15,799 nt of DNA from Pseudomonadota bacterium (GTDB taxonomy: Bacteria > Pseudomonadota > Alphaproteobacteria > Rhizobiales > Xanthobacteraceae). Position numbers and translations under genes: made by a program. The DNA lies in assembly GCA_023442085.1 (NCBI GenBank), contig JAEZMT010000307.1, positions 1 through 15,799 on the forward strand, read 5' to 3'. This document shows, piece after piece, positions 12,828 through 15,799 of this stretch. Below the pieces are notes generated by a model that did no database searches, was not told the DNA's origin, and was given only the letters and a program-made list of their open reading frames with translations. Positions within the stretch are counted from its first letter, which is position 1, and the number at the start of each line of letters is the position of its first letter.

Positions 12828-14306
12828 ATGGACAAGGTTCTCAAACACCTCTCCTCCGGCCGTCTGCTCCGGTTTGTCACCAGTGCGCTCATCCTTGCAA
12901 TCGTGGGGATGCAGTCCTTTGCCCTGTGGCGCTCCTATCAGGAAACCTGGCGCGACGGCGAACGCTATACCGCGAACACCATATCGGTGCTCGCGGGAGC
13001 GATAGAGCGCGACTTTCTTCTGGTGGAAGCGAGCCTGACGGGGCTCGCGGAGGCGCTCCGCGAACCAACCCTGATGGCGCTTCCGCCGGCGCTACGTCAA
13101 CGCGTGTTGTTTCGCCGTGCGGGCGATGCCAACGACTTCGGCGTCATGCTTGTGTTGGACGCCGACGGCAATGTCGTCTTCGACGACGCGGAAGATAACC
13201 TGAGCGCGATCAACTTTGCCGATCGGGACTACTTCCGCGTGCAGAAGGAAAACCCGCGCGCCGGCGTCTATGTCAGCCGCCCCTTCGTGTCCCGGATCGC
13301 GAGCTCCGAGCGGGCCATCGGGATCAGCAAAAGGCTCAATTCACCGGACGGCTCATTCGCCGGCGTCGTCGTCGCCTCCATCCGGCTTGGCTACTTCCGG
13401 CAGCTGTTCGAGCGGGTGAAGCTGCCGCCCGGCGGCATCATCCGTCTGACACGGACGGACGGCACCGTCGTGCTGCGCTATCCTTCCACCGATGGGCGGG
13501 GCAATGTGGGGGACAGCGTTGCGCCCGATCATCCACCGACAACAGCCGCCGACGGCTGGTGGGTGCAAACGTCCCGGCTCGACGGTGAGCGTCGCTACCT
13601 CCGCACCGCCTACGTGCAGGGCTTCCCATTGACGGTGACTGTGGGGCTGTCGGCGCGCAGGCAGTTCGCGGGCTGGTACCTGCGCGCGGCCATCACCCTC
13701 GCGCTCACTCTCACCGTGTCTCTGCTGCTCGCGCTGACGGTTTCGGCGCTGGCCAGCTCCCTTCGGCGCAGCCGCGAGATGGAGAGCCAGCTGGAGCGCA
13801 TGGCGATCACCGATTCCCTCACCGGCCTCCCCAACCGTCGGGCGCTCGACCTGACGCTGGACGTCGAGGTTCGGCGGTCCCGTCGCGAGCGGCGCGAGCT
13901 TGCCGTGCTGATGGTCGACATCGACCACTTCAAGCGGGTCAACGACACGCATGGTCACGCCGTTGGTGACGCCGTGCTCGCCGAGATTGCCCATCGCATC
14001 CAGCGCGCGGCGAACCGGCCGGGGGATTTCGTCTGCCGCTATGGCGGGGAGGAGTTCGTCGTCATCCTTCCCGAAACACCATCGCAGGGGGCGGAACTTG
14101 TGGCCGAGCGCATCCGGGCGAGCGTCGCGGCCATCGCCGTCGTGACGCACAGTGTCGCCGTCGAGATCACGGTCAGCGTCGGGATCGCCGTCGCGCGGGC
14201 TGATGACCAGCCGGGCGATCTGATCGCGCGGAGCGATACGGCGCTTTACACGGCGAAACGGGCCGGACGTAACCGGGTCGCCCGGCTCGAGACGTTCGCG
14301 GCCTGA
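12828..14306 (+). CDS. Membrane-bound diguanylate cyclase with Cache-type sensor
   Basis: A 492-residue protein: TM1 (about 13-34), a periplasmic double-Cache-like sensor (about 40-280, with the dCache mark NFADRDYFRV at 129-138), TM2 (about 284-308), a short linker helix and a C-terminal GGDEF domain (about 325-490). The GGDEF domain has ITDSLTGLPNRR (327-338), VDIDHFKRVND (363-373) and the active-site loop RYGGEEF. RPGD (397-400) sits five residues before GGEEF, a canonical RxxD inhibitory site, so it should make c-di-GMP and be feedback-inhibited. The ligand is unknown. ATG 12828 is preferred; GTG 12816 in frame would add four residues. Both lack a well-spaced ribosome site (AAGG is only three bases from the ATG). 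It converges on the ClC gene, with 15 bases between the stops. Confidence 0.92.
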   Translation: MDKVLKHLSSGRLLRFVTSALILAIVGMQSFALWRSYQETWRDGERYTANTISVLAGAIERDFLLVEASLTGLAEALREPTLMALPPALRQRVLFRRAGDANDFGVMLVLDADGNVVFDDAEDNLSAINFADRDYFRVQKENPRAGVYVSRPFVSRIASSERAIGISKRLNSPDGSFAGVVVASIRLGYFRQLFERVKLPPGGIIRLTRTDGTVVLRYPSTDGRGNVGDSVAPDHPPTTAADGWWVQTSRLDGERRYLRTAYVQGFPLTVTVGLSARRQFAGWYLRAAITLALTLTVSLLLALTVSALASSLRRSREMESQLERMAITDSLTGLPNRRALDLTLDVEVRRSRRERRELAVLMVDIDHFKRVNDTHGHAVGDAVLAEIAHRIQRAANRPGDFVCRYGGEEFVVILPETPSQGAELVAERIRASVAAIAVVTHSVAVEITVSVGIAVARADDQPGDLIARSDTALYTAKRAGRNRVARLETFAA

Positions 14307-14321
14307 TGGTGTCGGGCCCGA

Positions 14322-15799
14322 TCAGTCCTCCGCGCCAAGGCCCCGTCGCGCCCGCTCCAGCTCCGCCGCATAGCGCTTCAGAACATGGGATTCCCCAAGC
14401 AGGCCGAGGAGGTGGCGGTTGACCGTGTCATCCACCACGGCGAGGTCTTCGGCCTTGGCGGCGTCGAAGGCGAGGGCGGCTTCCTTCACGTTCATGGCCG
14501 GCAGCAGCACATGGTCGCGCTGGGTGGCGAGGTCGGCCACGGATGTATCGCCGGGATCAAGCGATGCGTAGGCCTCCGACAGGCGCAGCAGGCCGCCGTA
14601 GCCGCCCGCCGCAGTGACAAGCACAACAATGCGGGTGGAGCCGAGCGCGTAGCGGGCCCTGAGGGCATCGAGGCTCCCCTCCTGCGGGAACGTCGGGAAG
14701 TCCGTGCGCATCATCTTCGCGACGGTGAGATCGCGCATCCAGCCGACATCCTGCGCGCCGCGGATGGTCTCGCCGCGCAGGTGCAGGCGCCAGGTGGAGA
14801 AGGAGTAGCCGAAGGTTTCCCGAACCGTCAGCGAGGTGACGACGGCCGCCGCCATGACGAAGCCGGAGAGGGAAATATCCCGCGTCATCTCCAGCACGAG
14901 AAAGCTCATGGTGAGCGGCCCGCCGATGACGCCCACGGCCAGCGCGCCCATGCCCACCACCGCCGCCACGGAGGGGTCCAGGTGGAAGCCGGGAAACGCG
15001 ATGGCCAGCAAAGCGCCATAGAGCTTGCCCATCAGCGCGCCGAGGAACAGCGAGGCGAAGAACAGGCCGCCCCGGAATCCGGAGCCGATGGACAGCGCTG
15101 AGGCGAGGATCTTGAGCCCGAACACGATGGCGACGGAGGCGGTCACCGCGCTTCCCACCTGCTCATGCAGCGCGCCATGGCCGTCGGACAGGACCTGCGG
15201 GCTGTAAAGCGCGAGCGCGCCGATCCCGAGGCCCGCCACCATGGGTCGCAGGGGCGCGGGAATGCGGCTCATGCCGAACAGGGTTTCCACCGTCGTCACG
15301 AGGCGCATGATGATGATGGCGACCGCCGCCGCGGCGAGGCCCAGGAACAGAATGGGCAGGATGTCCACCGGCCCGAGGTTCGGGTCGAGCGGCATGTGCA
15401 GCGGCTCGACATGCGCGCCCAGCAGCCGCGCCGTCATCACCGCCGCGATGGTTCCGGCCAGCACCGGGGCGGCGGCCGGGATGGAATAGGAGCCGATGAC
15501 GATCTCGAAGCCGTAGAAGGCCCCCATCAGCGGCGCATCGAACGCAGCGCCGATGCCCGCCGCCGCGCCCGCGCCCACCAGAATCCGCAGATCGTTGCGC
15601 CGCAGCTTGAAGGTCAACCCCAGCCGCGAGGCGATGCCCGAGCCGATCTGCGAATAGCCGGCCTCCAACCCGAGCGAGGCGCCGAAACCGTTGGAGACCA
15701 TCGTCTGGAGTGCCACGATGATGCTGTCGGTGAGCGACATGCGCCCACCATGCAGCGCGTTGGCTTCGATGGGGTCGACGAAGGCGTGCCTGCGCCAGC
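14322..15799 (-). CDS. ClC-family chloride transporter with two CBS domains, 5' partial
   Basis: Visible for 491 residues and open to the right edge. The residues before the ATG at 15740 (FVDPIEANALHGGR) are conserved family sequence, so that ATG is internal and the N-terminal helices lie outside the window. Counting from it: GFGASLGLEAGYSQ (18-31) holds the gating glutamate (E26); FDAPLMGAFYGFEI (67-80) is the next pore segment, where the internal proton-pathway glutamate of exchangers aligns with I80; GSGFRGGLFFASLFLGA (219-235) replaces GxFxP. The C-terminus (about 336-465) carries two CBS-like modules (DLTVAKMMRTDFPTFP and SVADLATQRDHVLLPA). Inner-membrane chloride channel or Cl-/H+ exchanger; which of the two cannot be decided here. 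No terminator T run follows the stop. Confidence 0.9.
   Translation of the reverse strand, partial: WRRHAFVDPIEANALHGGRMSLTDSIIVALQTMVSNGFGASLGLEAGYSQIGSGIASRLGLTFKLRRNDLRILVGAGAAAGIGAAFDAPLMGAFYGFEIVIGSYSIPAAAPVLAGTIAAVMTARLLGAHVEPLHMPLDPNLGPVDILPILFLGLAAAAVAIIIMRLVTTVETLFGMSRIPAPLRPMVAGLGIGALALYSPQVLSDGHGALHEQVGSAVTASVAIVFGLKILASALSIGSGFRGGLFFASLFLGALMGKLYGALLAIAFPGFHLDPSVAAVVGMGALAVGVIGGPLTMSFLVLEMTRDISLSGFVMAAAVVTSLTVRETFGYSFSTWRLHLRGETIRGAQDVGWMRDLTVAKMMRTDFPTFPQEGSLDALRARYALGSTRIVVLVTAAGGYGGLLRLSEAYASLDPGDTSVADLATQRDHVLLPAMNVKEAALAFDAAKAEDLAVVDDTVNRHLLGLLGESHVLKRYAAELERARRGLGAED

Noticed and set aside
14303..14325. CTGAT/ATCAG inverted repeat between the diguanylate cyclase and ClC genes as a terminator
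   Set aside because: It has only five base pairs, overlaps both stop codons and has no T run; it arises largely because both genes end in TGA.

Overview
The window looks like an ordinary chromosomal stretch from a GC-rich alphaproteobacterium, most likely a member of the Hyphomicrobiales (Rhizobiales), probably of the Xanthobacteraceae type. This rests on four things: high G+C with GC-biased third codon positions, a heme A synthase of the alphaproteobacterial (COX15-like) kind paired with a DUF2842 protein, the order enoyl-CoA hydratase / PaaI-type thioesterase / rplM / rpsI, and a RIME-like palindromic intergenic repeat. The family assignment is inference; no rRNA or marker comparison was possible. 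No phage, transposase, CRISPR array, tRNA or rRNA gene was seen, and no intergenic gap exceeds about 200 bases.

Left part (1-4975). The window opens inside metY (O-acetylhomoserine sulfhydrylase), which ends in a strong hairpin terminator. A LysR regulator on the minus strand follows, divergent from lrgA-lrgB (CidA/LrgA and CidB/LrgB membrane proteins). Their 97-base intergenic region holds a perfect 8-bp inverted repeat overlapping the regulator's start codon, and two candidate promoters placed back to back. lrgB and ctaA converge on a 118-bp palindromic repeat whose CTAG ends supply the stop codons of both genes. ctaA (heme A synthase, for the aa3 oxidase) is divergent from a small DUF2842 membrane protein.

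Middle part (5041-9671). A minus-strand gene encodes a two-TM protein with the layout of a polysaccharide co-polymerase/BY-kinase whose Walker A signature is lost. Upstream of it, also on the minus strand, is an ECHDC3-like crotonase-fold protein that lacks both catalytic glutamates and starts with GTG. Divergent from that is a hotdog thioesterase. Next comes the rplM-rpsI operon with a good sigma-70 promoter, a leader hairpin and a strong terminator, then a convergent small cupin.

Right part (9781-15799). This holds a small exported Pro/Gly-rich protein, a divergent secreted histidine-phosphatase-like protein, a conserved-looking 63-aa cytosolic protein, an AI-2E family permease, a membrane diguanylate cyclase with a Cache-type sensor and an intact I-site, and a ClC-family chloride transporter with two CBS domains that runs off the right edge.

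Most genes are housekeeping or single-gene units, and I find no convincing multi-gene novel system. The points most worth a second look are the repeat that provides two stop codons, the LysR/lrgAB control region, the kinase-dead co-polymerase-like protein, the rplM leader and the residue losses in the crotonase, phosphatase and ClC proteins.
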